Shown one piece after another: positions 57,376 through 64,000 of a DNA stretch of 64,000 bases. The notes under the pieces are model-generated. The model was not told the origin of the DNA, did not search any database, and saw nothing but the letters and a program-made list of their open reading frames with translations. Origin of the DNA: CAVWCQ01 sp963753545 (GTDB lineage: Bacteria; Chloroflexota; Anaerolineae; Aggregatilineales; Aggregatilineaceae); contig CAVWCQ010000008.1 in the NCBI GenBank assembly GCA_963753545.1, positions 1,054,001 through 1,118,000 of the forward strand. The letters are read 5' to 3'. The position numbers and the translations under genes were made by a program. The stretch's first letter is position 1. Every line of letters starts with the position of its first letter.

Positions 57376-58406
57376 ACGAGCAGAACAGGAGATTCCTGAC
57401 ACCATGGACATTCGCAGCAAAGTTTTTCACCGTCTGGCAGAAGATAAGATCGCATCACGCCGCAAATTCGCGCCGCGTCTGGTGCAACGTTGGGCGGCAG
57501 CGGTTGCCGTGCTGGTGATCGTCTCGACCGGGGTGGCCCTGGCCCTGCGCCAGAATCGTGTCCAGCCCGATTCCGGTTTGCGCGCCGTGCAGGCCCAGAA
57601 CCAGATTGTACCCGATCAACCAGACCGCCAGTCTCCCGGCGAGCGACGATCTACCCAGCCTGAATGTGAGTGTGGATTATGCCTATGCCGACGCGAACCG
57701 CGTGGCGGTGGGATATCACGTCAGCGGGACCGGAACGGATATCATGATCTACAGCAATCCGACTTTGACCGATACGGCGGGCCGCCAGTATCTCTGGCTG
57801 CCCAGCAGCGGTCAGGAGGTGACCGAGAACCAGTCCGGCACCTTCACGCACGAAGGGCTGTTGAGTTTTGACGCGAGCGGCGTAACAGGCGATCCGGGGG
57901 TGCTGGACCTTACCCTGAAGATTGAGGTCGCCTTTACCACAGCCGATCTGCGTGCCACCGAACCGTATACGATGATATTTGCGGGCGGCACGACCTTCAG
58001 TTTCCAGGTGCCGTTCAATCCGGGGCGGACTGTTGCCGTCAATCAGAGCGTATCGTCGCCTGACCAGTCTATAGAGGTGCAGAAAGTCGTGATCGCGCCT
58101 TCGCTCACCCGGCTGGATGTGTGCCTGAGCAACCCGTCCGTCTTTGCCGTTGACGATTGGCTGGACTGGCACACTGGGGCCACGCTGGATGTGAATGGGC
58201 AGCGGGTGTTCACCGATCTACCCGCCGATTTTGCCGGGTATAACGGGACGCCGCTCAGCCCGGATGCTGCCTGCCGCGCCATCACCATCCCGGAAGCACT
58301 GATGGAGCAGATGGGGGCCTGGACGCTGACGCTGAATGGCTTCAACAACACCGCATCAGGCCAGACCGTTCCCGGCTCGTGGACGTTCAGCTTTAACGTC
58401 CAATAG
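57341..58406 (+). CDS. Membrane partner of sigma 2, DUF4179-like (frameshifted)
   Basis: The cytoplasmic N-terminus (DDKRLKQILTKRAEQEIPDTMDIRSKVFHRLAEDK) resembles that of the gene at 48479 and may bind sigma. One membrane helix (RWAAAVAVLVIVSTGVALAL) is followed by an extracellular beta-rich domain like DUF4179 (LNVSVDYAYADANRVAVGYHVSGTG..., SVSSPDQSIEVQKVVIAPSLTRLDVCLS). A net +1 change near 57600 separates the helix from the domain; the second frame runs to 58406. Together with the sigma gene this looks like a sigma/anti-sigma pair. No zinc-binding H-x3-C-x2-C motif is present. Confidence 0.78.
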
Positions 58407-58417
58407 CACAGCCGACA

Positions 58418-58461
58418 GGCCCCTTTCCCACCGAGCGGAGAAATGCCGGGAGAGGGGCCTC
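58418..58461. terminator. Bidirectional hairpin between converging genes
   Basis: A 13-bp stem AGGCCCCTTTCCC / GGGAGAGGGGCCT (one G-T pair) with an 18-nt loop. It lies between the converging genes 57341 and 58487 and resembles the palindrome at 33234-33267. Confidence 0.6.
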
Positions 58462-58486
58462 GGACGATCTGAACACCTGCCAACCG

Positions 58487-60004
58487 TCAGGGCAGCGGCG
58501 GAAGCGACTGCCCGTACAACTGCCACTGAACATACGTGCCCACGCCGCCCGTCGCGCTGACGATCACCGATCCGGTGCGGCTGTCGTAGGTGGCGTTGCG
58601 ATTCACAACAGTTTCCCCGCAGCCGAACGTCTGCCCGCCCGTCGAGAAGACCATATATTCCGTGCCCGTCCCATAACAGGTCGCCGTAATCTGAATATTG
58701 GTCATATCGGGACTCGCCGGGTTCATGTTGATCACTTCATAGAACACTGAATCCGATGTGTCGCCGTTGGGGTAGGAGACAGCATCGCTGATCGATCCGC
58801 TGCCCAGATACGGGATAGTCAGGCTGTAATTCGAGTCGTTCATGGGGGCGACCTGTTCCCCTGGCGCGAGTGTATAGCTGGCGGTGGGTGATGGCGCGCT
58901 GGTGACATACGGCGTAGCGGTGGGGGGCGGCGTATAGGTCGCGGTGGGCAGCGGCGGCGCGGATTTCACCTGGACCGTCGAGCAGTCACCGCCAACGGTG
59001 ACATTCGAGATGGTGACCGAGACCCAACCGACCTGCCCGTTATACGAGACCTGATACCAGTCGCCCGCCTGGTTGCGTCCCGTGACAGGTAGGGTTGTGC
59101 CTGCCTGGGCACTGCCCAGCGGCGGATCATAGGCCGTGCTGGGGCCAGATCGAACGTTTACGCCGCCGCTGAAGGCGACGATGCAGGGTCCGGTGGCTGA
59201 CAGCGCCTGGGTTGCCCCTGGTTCAAGAGTGCCTGCCAGCGTGACGGTGGCTTCGGGCGTCGGCGTGCCGGACGTGCCCGCGCCGGTGGTGGAGCCTTCG
59301 ACCCACGAGACCAGCAGATCAACCGGGGCCGCAGCGGGATCAAAGGTCAGCACGAACGCTGTTCCAGCGGGCAGGACGGCGGATACTTCGGGCAGGCGGC
59401 TTGCTGCCGTTGAAAGCATGGTATCCCCGGTTGCCTCTTCAACCAATTTAGTTGCCGGAATGCCGAACTGGAAGGGCAGGGGCGCACCCGCTGGCAGCAC
59501 GGCCTGCACAATCAGCACTGTTTCGCCCATGCCGTCGGGGGGAGTCAGACTGTAGCGCAGTGCGGATGATTCGACGGTGATAGGGGTCTGGCCCATTTGC
59601 AGGGGCAGCGGCGCGACGGCGTCTGTGTCGAACTGGACCAGCATATCCCCGCCGCCGTTCGTGGCCTGGATCACCAATGTGTACGTTCCGCCCAGTGCCG
59701 CCCGGTCAAATACCTCGTCAATGTTGCCGTTGGGTTGGGGCAGCAGCGGCATCGCGTTTTGATCAGGCCCAATCAGGACGGCACTGTAGGTATATTCCGC
59801 CAGCCGGGACAGCCGGAGTTCAAAAAAGTCGCCCGCCAGCACGGAAAAGGTGCGCGTCGCCGCCTGACCCGATGCCAGGGTGACGATGGTTGGTTCGCCG
59901 GGCTGGAGTGCCGTATCTCCGCCTCCCTGGGCATGGACGAACGCCCCAGGCAGGCAGATCGCGATCAGAATTCCAATGGATAACAGAACAGTGCGCTTCA
60001 TCAT
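58487..60004 (-). CDS. Secreted protein with SH3 domain, paralogue B
   Basis: A 505-residue exported protein (signal KRTVLLSIGILIAICLPGAFVHA). It has the same plan as the gene at 55419: PPC-like segments (GQAATRTFSVLAGDFFELRLSRLAEYTYSAVLIGPDQ; GGTYTLVIQATNGGGDMLVQF), an SH3b domain (CIVAFSGGVNVRSGPSTAYDPPLGSAQAGTTLPVTGRNQAGDWYQVSYNGQVGWVSV), and then a Pro/Thr linker plus an extra C-terminal beta domain (NYSLTIPYLGSGSISDAVSYPNGDTSDSVFYE). The start ATG at 60004 follows GGGAGG. Probably surface-exposed; the paralogues may be targets of the sigma module between them. Confidence 0.8.
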   Translation of the reverse strand: MMKRTVLLSIGILIAICLPGAFVHAQGGGDTALQPGEPTIVTLASGQAATRTFSVLAGDFFELRLSRLAEYTYSAVLIGPDQNAMPLLPQPNGNIDEVFDRAALGGTYTLVIQATNGGGDMLVQFDTDAVAPLPLQMGQTPITVESSALRYSLTPPDGMGETVLIVQAVLPAGAPLPFQFGIPATKLVEEATGDTMLSTAASRLPEVSAVLPAGTAFVLTFDPAAAPVDLLVSWVEGSTTGAGTSGTPTPEATVTLAGTLEPGATQALSATGPCIVAFSGGVNVRSGPSTAYDPPLGSAQAGTTLPVTGRNQAGDWYQVSYNGQVGWVSVTISNVTVGGDCSTVQVKSAPPLPTATYTPPPTATPYVTSAPSPTASYTLAPGEQVAPMNDSNYSLTIPYLGSGSISDAVSYPNGDTSDSVFYEVINMNPASPDMTNIQITATCYGTGTEYMVFSTGGQTFGCGETVVNRNATYDSRTGSVIVSATGGVGTYVQWQLYGQSLPPLP

Positions 60005-60102
60005 CCATGACCTCCCGATGATGATTCATGTGTGGAATAAAGTGCTCTCCTCAGATTATCCAGTAATTGGACACTTTTTCATAAGCATCCCGTTAATTAG
60101 CC

Positions 60103-60131
60103 TTGGCAAACGAGCGAAGATCATCTATATT
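60103..60131 (+). promoter_or_regulatory. Promoter of DinB-family gene
   Basis: TTGGCA (60103-60108), a 17-base spacer and TATATT (60126-60131). The LexA-type box at 60141 begins nine bases downstream, at the expected transcription start. Confidence 0.65.
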
Positions 60132-60140
60132 TTATGAAAA

Positions 60141-60152
60141 GAACGAACGTTC
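60141..60152 (+). promoter_or_regulatory. LexA (SOS) box of DinB-family gene
   Basis: GAACGAACGTTC matches the GAAC-N4-GTTC core. It lies right behind a good -10 box and 46 bases before the ATG of a DinB-family gene, a family named for DNA-damage induction in Bacillus. Confidence 0.7.
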
Positions 60153-60197
60153 TATTCCTTTTGATCCCTCTTGTCTTCTGCTTTTCGAGGAGGACTT

Positions 60198-60689
60198 ATG
60201 CAAACGATAGACGTGATTCGCACCATGATCGATTACAACTATGCGGCTCACCGCCGCCTCTGGGTAAGCATCATGGCCCTCGATGATGCCCAGTTTACCG
60301 CCGCTGTTCCCTATTCTCATGGCTCGATCCGCGATCAGGTGATCCACCTCTGTTCGGTGGATGCAAGCTGGCTGCGCGGCCTGCGTGAAGACCCAGACGC
60401 GCGCGGCTTCCGGTACGATCCCGCCAGCTATCCCACTCGTGAAAGCGCCCGCGCTCTCTTTGAATCCACGGCGACTGAAGTGATCGCCTATGTTGCCACC
60501 CTGGACGATGGGAAATTGCAGGTGAAGGGCAAAGGGATGCCGGTTGCCGTCTGGCAGGTGCTGCTGCACATCGTCAATCACGGCACGGATCACCGCGCCC
60601 AGATTTTGCGCGCCGTGCACGATCTGGGCGGGCCAACCTTTGGGCAGGATTTACTGTACTATTTCCAGGGCCGCCTGACGCCTGCCTGA
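60198..60689 (+). CDS. DinB family protein
   Basis: A 163-residue four-helix-bundle protein of the DinB/YfiT superfamily. It starts QTIDVIRTMIDYNYAAHRRLWVSIMALDDAQF, and has the three metal-binding His: one in GSIRDQVIHLCSVDASWLRGL and two in LLHIVNHGTDHRAQILRAVHDLGG. GAGGAGG precedes ATG 60198. Members bind a divalent metal; some are thiol-dependent transferases, others have no known activity. The SOS-type operator upstream suggests induction by DNA damage. Confidence 0.92.
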   Translation: MQTIDVIRTMIDYNYAAHRRLWVSIMALDDAQFTAAVPYSHGSIRDQVIHLCSVDASWLRGLREDPDARGFRYDPASYPTRESARALFESTATEVIAYVATLDDGKLQVKGKGMPVAVWQVLLHIVNHGTDHRAQILRAVHDLGGPTFGQDLLYYFQGRLTPA

Positions 60690-60754
60690 TCATCTATCCT
60701 CAGTTTGCAGCCGAGCCGCGCGTCGTCGTTCAGCGGAAATTGTGAAATCATCAC

Positions 60755-60818
60755 GTAGGGGCAGGGCCAAGCGTAGCCGCCTTGCCCAAAAAACGGGCAA
60801 CCCAAGGGTCGCCCCTAC
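60755..60818. repeat. GTAGGGGC inverted-repeat element, copy 2
   Basis: The ends GTAGGGGC (60755-60762) and GCCCCTAC (60811-60818) are inverted repeats; inside, TTGCCC and GGGCAA form a second hairpin. The left part (GTAGGGGCAGGGC) equals that of the element at 12550-12592. Confidence 0.6.
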
Positions 60819-60845
60819 CATTCTGTGTGCATAACCTTCGTTGTC

Positions 60846-61814
60846 CTAATGAGAAGAACTCAGCGCTTCAGGATTGACCACATCAATCGGGTTTCCGGCG
60901 GCAAAGGCTAAGACCTGCTCAAACGCCGTGCCCAAATACAATTCGTAGCTGTCCTGCTCGACATAGCCTAGATGCGGTGTGCAGATCACATTGTCCATGT
61001 GCAGCAGGGGATGATCGATCACCGGCTCGGATTCGTACACATCGACGGCAGCCATGCCGGGACGTCCTGCCCACAGCGCTTGCTCCAATGCTCCCTCTAC
61101 GATCAGCCCGGCCCGGCTTGTATTGACGATCAGCGCCGATGATTTCATCGCGCCCAGATCGGCGGCGGTGACGATGCCCGCCGTTTCCCCGGTCAGTTTG
61201 AGGTGCAGACTGAGCACATCGCACCGGGCGAACAGGTCGCGCTGATCGGTTGCCGTTTCGAATCCATCCGCCTCGGCGCGTCGCAGCGATCCTTCCCGCC
61301 CCCAGGCCAGGACGCGCATTCCGAAGGCGCGCCCGTACCCCGCGACGATGCTCCCGATCTTGCCATAACCAAAGATGCCCAGCGTCCGCCCCTGCAAGCC
61401 CACTCCAAGTGTGGTCTGCCAGTGCCCGGCTTTCATCGCCTCCACTTCCTGCGGGATGCGGCGCATCGCGGCCAGGATCAGCGCCCAGGTCAGTTCGGCG
61501 GGCGCGTAAGGCGATCCGGTTCCGGCAGAGACGGCAACTCCGTGCCGCGTGCAGGCGGGCAGATCGATGTGCGGCATGCCCCGGCCCGTCTGCGCGATGA
61601 ATTGCAAGCGGGGCAGGCGGTCCAACAGCGCCTCGGTGATCGGTGTGCGTTCGCGGATCAAAACCAGCGCCTCGGCTTCGCCCAGTTGAGCCGCGCGTCT
61701 GTTCAGGTCTGGCGTGAGATCGGTGGTGATCATGACCTCATGCCCCGCTAACATCTGGAAGCAGTTCAGGGTGCGTACAACGTTCTGGTAATCATCCGGG
61801 ATCGCGATTTTCAT
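60846..61814 (-). CDS. D-2-hydroxyacid dehydrogenase (NAD-binding)
   Basis: A 322-residue D-isomer-specific 2-hydroxyacid dehydrogenase, similar to phosphoglycerate/hydroxypyruvate dehydrogenases. The NAD fold has GLQGRTLGIFGYGKIGSIVAGYGRAFGMRVLAWGRE (GxGxxG). The catalytic Arg is in LIVNTSRAGLIVEGAL, the Glu in AAVDVYESEPVIDHPL and the His in VICTPHLGYVEQDSYELY. It catalyses reversible reduction of a 2-keto acid. Length is normal for the shorter family members without an ACT domain. It is a single-gene unit. Confidence 0.92.
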   Translation of the reverse strand: MKIAIPDDYQNVVRTLNCFQMLAGHEVMITTDLTPDLNRRAAQLGEAEALVLIRERTPITEALLDRLPRLQFIAQTGRGMPHIDLPACTRHGVAVSAGTGSPYAPAELTWALILAAMRRIPQEVEAMKAGHWQTTLGVGLQGRTLGIFGYGKIGSIVAGYGRAFGMRVLAWGREGSLRRAEADGFETATDQRDLFARCDVLSLHLKLTGETAGIVTAADLGAMKSSALIVNTSRAGLIVEGALEQALWAGRPGMAAVDVYESEPVIDHPLLHMDNVICTPHLGYVEQDSYELYLGTAFEQVLAFAAGNPIDVVNPEALSSSH

Positions 61815-61878
61815 GACTCGTCCGTCTCCGTTTAGCCTCTAAGCGAATTATAATGAGGATAACGATAGGAGGGGGAAA

Positions 61879-62373
61879 ATGAGCACAAAAGCCGAGACCC
61901 GAAAACATGAGATTATCGAGCAGTTGATCGCTGCCCGGACCAAACTACTTGGTGCTGCCTCTGCACTGCCTGTTGAAAAACAGGATGAAGTTTTTCTCGG
62001 CATCTGGTCGATCAAAGACCTGCTGGCGCACCTGATCGGCTGGGACGCTGCCAACAGGGAAGCCATCGAAGCGGTACAAGCGGGGCGGCTGCCGGAATTT
62101 TACGCCCACCACGATAAAGACTGGCGCACCTTCAACGCCGATCTGGTGGCCCGCCACAAGCAGGATAATATGGAGGCACTGCTGGCCTCTGTCCGCGAGT
62201 CGCACCAGCGGCTGCGCGATATGATCGAAGGACTTCCGGCCCCGATTTTCGACAAAGATTTCGCGGTGCGCTTCAAAGGGTACAAAGTGACCATCGCCCG
62301 GCTGCTGCAAGCCGAAACCGCCGACGAAAACACTCATTTCGACCAGATTCAGACGTTCGCGGGGACAAGTTAG
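61879..62373 (+). CDS. DinB-fold (ClbS/DfsB-like) protein
   Basis: A 164-residue helical-bundle protein of the DinB/ClbS group: EIIEQLIAARTKLLGAASALPVEKQDEVFLGIWSIKDLLAHLIGWDAANREAIEAVQAGRLPEF has the WSIKDLLAHLIGWD block (metal-binding His) typical of ClbS/DfsB and mycothiol-maleylpyruvate-isomerase-like proteins. GGAGG stands close to the ATG. ClbS protects against colibactin, but most members are uncharacterised. No SOS box is seen upstream. Confidence 0.85.
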   Translation: MSTKAETRKHEIIEQLIAARTKLLGAASALPVEKQDEVFLGIWSIKDLLAHLIGWDAANREAIEAVQAGRLPEFYAHHDKDWRTFNADLVARHKQDNMEALLASVRESHQRLRDMIEGLPAPIFDKDFAVRFKGYKVTIARLLQAETADENTHFDQIQTFAGTS

Positions 62374-62442
62374 CGAGCAGGTGGATATTTGCTACAATCG
62401 CCGCTGGATCCAGTTGTTGACGGCACTTTGGGGGAGTTCACT

Positions 62443-63384
62443 ATGTTTGATCAAGTCCAGGCGGCGGCCCAGCGGCTGCACGGCTATGCGCACCGTACCC
62501 CGGTGATGACCTCGCATACTCTCAACGACATCTGCGGCGCGGACGTGTTTTTGAAGTGCGAAAATTTCCAGCGCGTTGGGGCCTTTAAATTTCGCGGGGC
62601 GTTCAATGTGATCAGCCAGCTTTCGGATGCCGAAAAAGCGCGCGGCGTGATCACCTATTCATCGGGGAATCATGCCCAGGCGGTGGCGCTTGCCTGCCGG
62701 ATGTTTGGCATTCGGGCGGTGATCGTCATGCCGGATAACACCCCTGCGACGAAACGAGCAGCAACCGAAGGCTACGGCGCGCAGGTGATCGAATACAACC
62801 CGGCGGTGCAGGATCGCCGTGTGATCGCGGAAGGACTCGCCGCCGAAGAGGGGTATACCATCGTGCCGCCTTATGATCATCCGGGCATCGTGGCCGGGCA
62901 GGGGACAGCCGCGCTCGAACTCTGTGAGGATGCCGGGCCGCTGGATGCTTTACTTGTGCCCTGTGGTGGGGGCGGCTTGCTCAGCGGATCCGCCATTGCC
63001 GCGCGGGGCATGAATCCCGCCTGCCGCGTGATCGGGATCGAGCCCGAACTGGCGGACGACGCCACGCGCTCCTTCCGCACGCGAACCCTGCATACGGTCC
63101 ACAATCCGCCGACGATTGCCGATGGTACGCGCACGCCATCGCTTGGCACGGTAACGTTCCCGCTGGTGCTCGAATACGTCTCCGATATGCAGACGGTGAG
63201 CGAAGCGGCGATTATCGAGGCCGTGCGGTTTTTGTTTTTCCGCACAAAATTGGTGGTGGAGCCATCCGGCGCACTGGGTGTGGCGGCACTGCTCAGCGGA
63301 GCCGTTCACCTATCGGGGCGCGTCGGCGTGATCCTCAGCGGCGGGAATGTGGATGCCGATACGATGGCGTTCATTCTGAGATAG
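62443..63384 (+). CDS. Threonine/serine dehydratase (PLP)
   Basis: A 313-residue fold-type II PLP enzyme of the threonine ammonia-lyase/serine racemase group: HRTPVMTSHTLNDICGADVFLKCENFQRVGAFKFRGAFNVI (PLP Lys in FKFRGA), TYSSGNHAQAVALACRMFGI (substrate SSGNHAQ), PCGGGGLLSGSAIA (phosphate-binding Gly loop) and LSGGNVD at the end. There is no C-terminal ACT regulatory domain, so it resembles the catabolic type. It should deaminate L-threonine to 2-oxobutanoate or L-serine to pyruvate. ATG 62443 is preceded by GGGGGAG. Confidence 0.9.
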   Translation: MFDQVQAAAQRLHGYAHRTPVMTSHTLNDICGADVFLKCENFQRVGAFKFRGAFNVISQLSDAEKARGVITYSSGNHAQAVALACRMFGIRAVIVMPDNTPATKRAATEGYGAQVIEYNPAVQDRRVIAEGLAAEEGYTIVPPYDHPGIVAGQGTAALELCEDAGPLDALLVPCGGGGLLSGSAIAARGMNPACRVIGIEPELADDATRSFRTRTLHTVHNPPTIADGTRTPSLGTVTFPLVLEYVSDMQTVSEAAIIEAVRFLFFRTKLVVEPSGALGVAALLSGAVHLSGRVGVILSGGNVDADTMAFILR

Positions 63385-63464
63385 CATCCTGACAATCCCC
63401 CTCACACTTTCATGATAGAATGAGGATAGGAGAATTCTCAGCGCAACACACGGGAAACGCCTCA

Positions 63465-64000
63465 ATGGCTCGCAGGGTAGTGGAACGGCTAATTCGACTG
63501 CCAGATTTGACTGAGGAAGATCGCCTGAATGCTAACCTGATGTCGGTGCTGTTACTGGCCGTAATGGTTAACGCTCTGCTCAGTCTGGTCTTTGTGTTCC
63601 ACATCGGTCTTTTCGTGATGATTTTGGTGCTGTCGGTGCTGCTCGTGTTGGGGCGGACCCGATATTACCGGTTGAGCATTGCACTGTCCTTGTTTGTTTT
63701 TACGCTGTTTGTCCTGACTTTTTTTTCAGGGAATGATGCCACAGACCAGGATGTTGTAGCGAATGTGCTGGCCTGGACGGCGATCCCCGTTCTCATTGCC
63801 AGTATCGTTTATGGCCCGCTCCGCTGGACAGCGCTGATTGTTGCCGTCAACTGCATCTTGCTGCTGATGTCACCACTGGTCGTTTCGGACTTATCTCTGT
63901 CAGTTGTACTGAGAGCGTCAGGATTGCTCATTGCGGTGTATGCTTTGGTGCTGATTGGGGTGTCACACCGGGCGCGTTTAGAGCGAATCCGCCAGGACGA
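63465..64000 (+). CDS. Membrane sensor-type protein, partial (cut by window end)
   Basis: From ATG 63465 the frame is open to the window edge (178 residues seen). After a short cytoplasmic start (ARRVVERLIRLPDLTEEDRLNANLM) there are about six membrane helices (MSVLLLAVMVNALLSLVFVFHI; LFVMILVLSVLLVL; IALSLFVFTLFVLTFF; ...VLIGVSHRARLERIRQD). This layout, including a polar segment after the last helix, is that of the N-terminal input region of sensor histidine kinases, but the transmitter part lies outside the window. The identity of the complete protein is therefore uncertain. Confidence 0.7.
   Translation, partial: MARRVVERLIRLPDLTEEDRLNANLMSVLLLAVMVNALLSLVFVFHIGLFVMILVLSVLLVLGRTRYYRLSIALSLFVFTLFVLTFFSGNDATDQDVVANVLAWTAIPVLIASIVYGPLRWTALIVAVNCILLLMSPLVVSDLSLSVVLRASGLLIAVYALVLIGVSHRARLERIRQD

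Overview
The window is a gene-dense bacterial chromosome segment of moderately high G+C. It has many secreted or membrane proteins with Thr/Pro-rich (TPTPTP) linkers, C-terminal bacterial SH3 domains and TolB-like beta-propellers, eukaryotic-type Ser/Thr kinases, DinB-fold proteins and Uma2/HNH nucleases. This style is typical of Chloroflexota (Anaerolineae-like). That placement is inferred from gene style; no rRNA or other phylogenetic marker is present. I saw no rRNA, tRNA, CRISPR array or complete insertion sequence.

Layout. 0.2-1.6 kb: a small cassette (helper ORF, HNH nuclease, pentapeptide-like protein) between direct repeats copied from the uvrA 3' end. 1.6-4.7 kb: uvrA with a sigma-70-type promoter and a LexA-type operator. 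4.8-9.7 kb: small membrane protein, ROK kinase, zinc-ribbon protein, PfkB-like kinase and M19-type dipeptidase. 9.7-17.9 kb: TfoX-like protein, beta-propeller/SH3 protein, TAP-type peptidase, Ser/Thr kinase with SH3 repeats, secreted lipoprotein-like protein. 18-24 kb: methyltransferase, Bax-inhibitor protein, GAF/PAS histidine kinase, Uma2 nuclease and a decayed MNT/HepT locus. 24-38 kb: secreted and membrane proteins, a DMT transporter with a 7TM histidine kinase, a TIR protein, beta-propellers, PIG-L deacetylase and CutA. 38-47 kb: ABC exporter with a leader peptide, PMT-type glycosyltransferase, molybdenum hydroxylase pair, HicB-like protein and PHP phosphoesterase. 47.9-60 kb: two paralogous ECF sigma/membrane-partner modules, an amidohydrolase, a DUF3048 protein and two paralogous secreted SH3 proteins flanking the second sigma module. 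60-64 kb: DinB gene with its own SOS-type promoter, 2-hydroxyacid dehydrogenase, second DinB-fold protein, threonine dehydratase and the start of a membrane protein cut by the window edge.

Two features shape the whole window. First, at least twelve recognisable genes are split by frameshifts (thirteen sites), and every one I could reconstruct is net +1. This points to insertion-type sequence errors or widespread decay, so I annotate such genes as single loci. Second, GAAC-N4-GTTC palindromes (Gram-positive/Chloroflexota-type LexA boxes) lie in the promoter regions of uvrA, a TfoX-like gene and a DinB gene, suggesting a local part of the SOS regulon.
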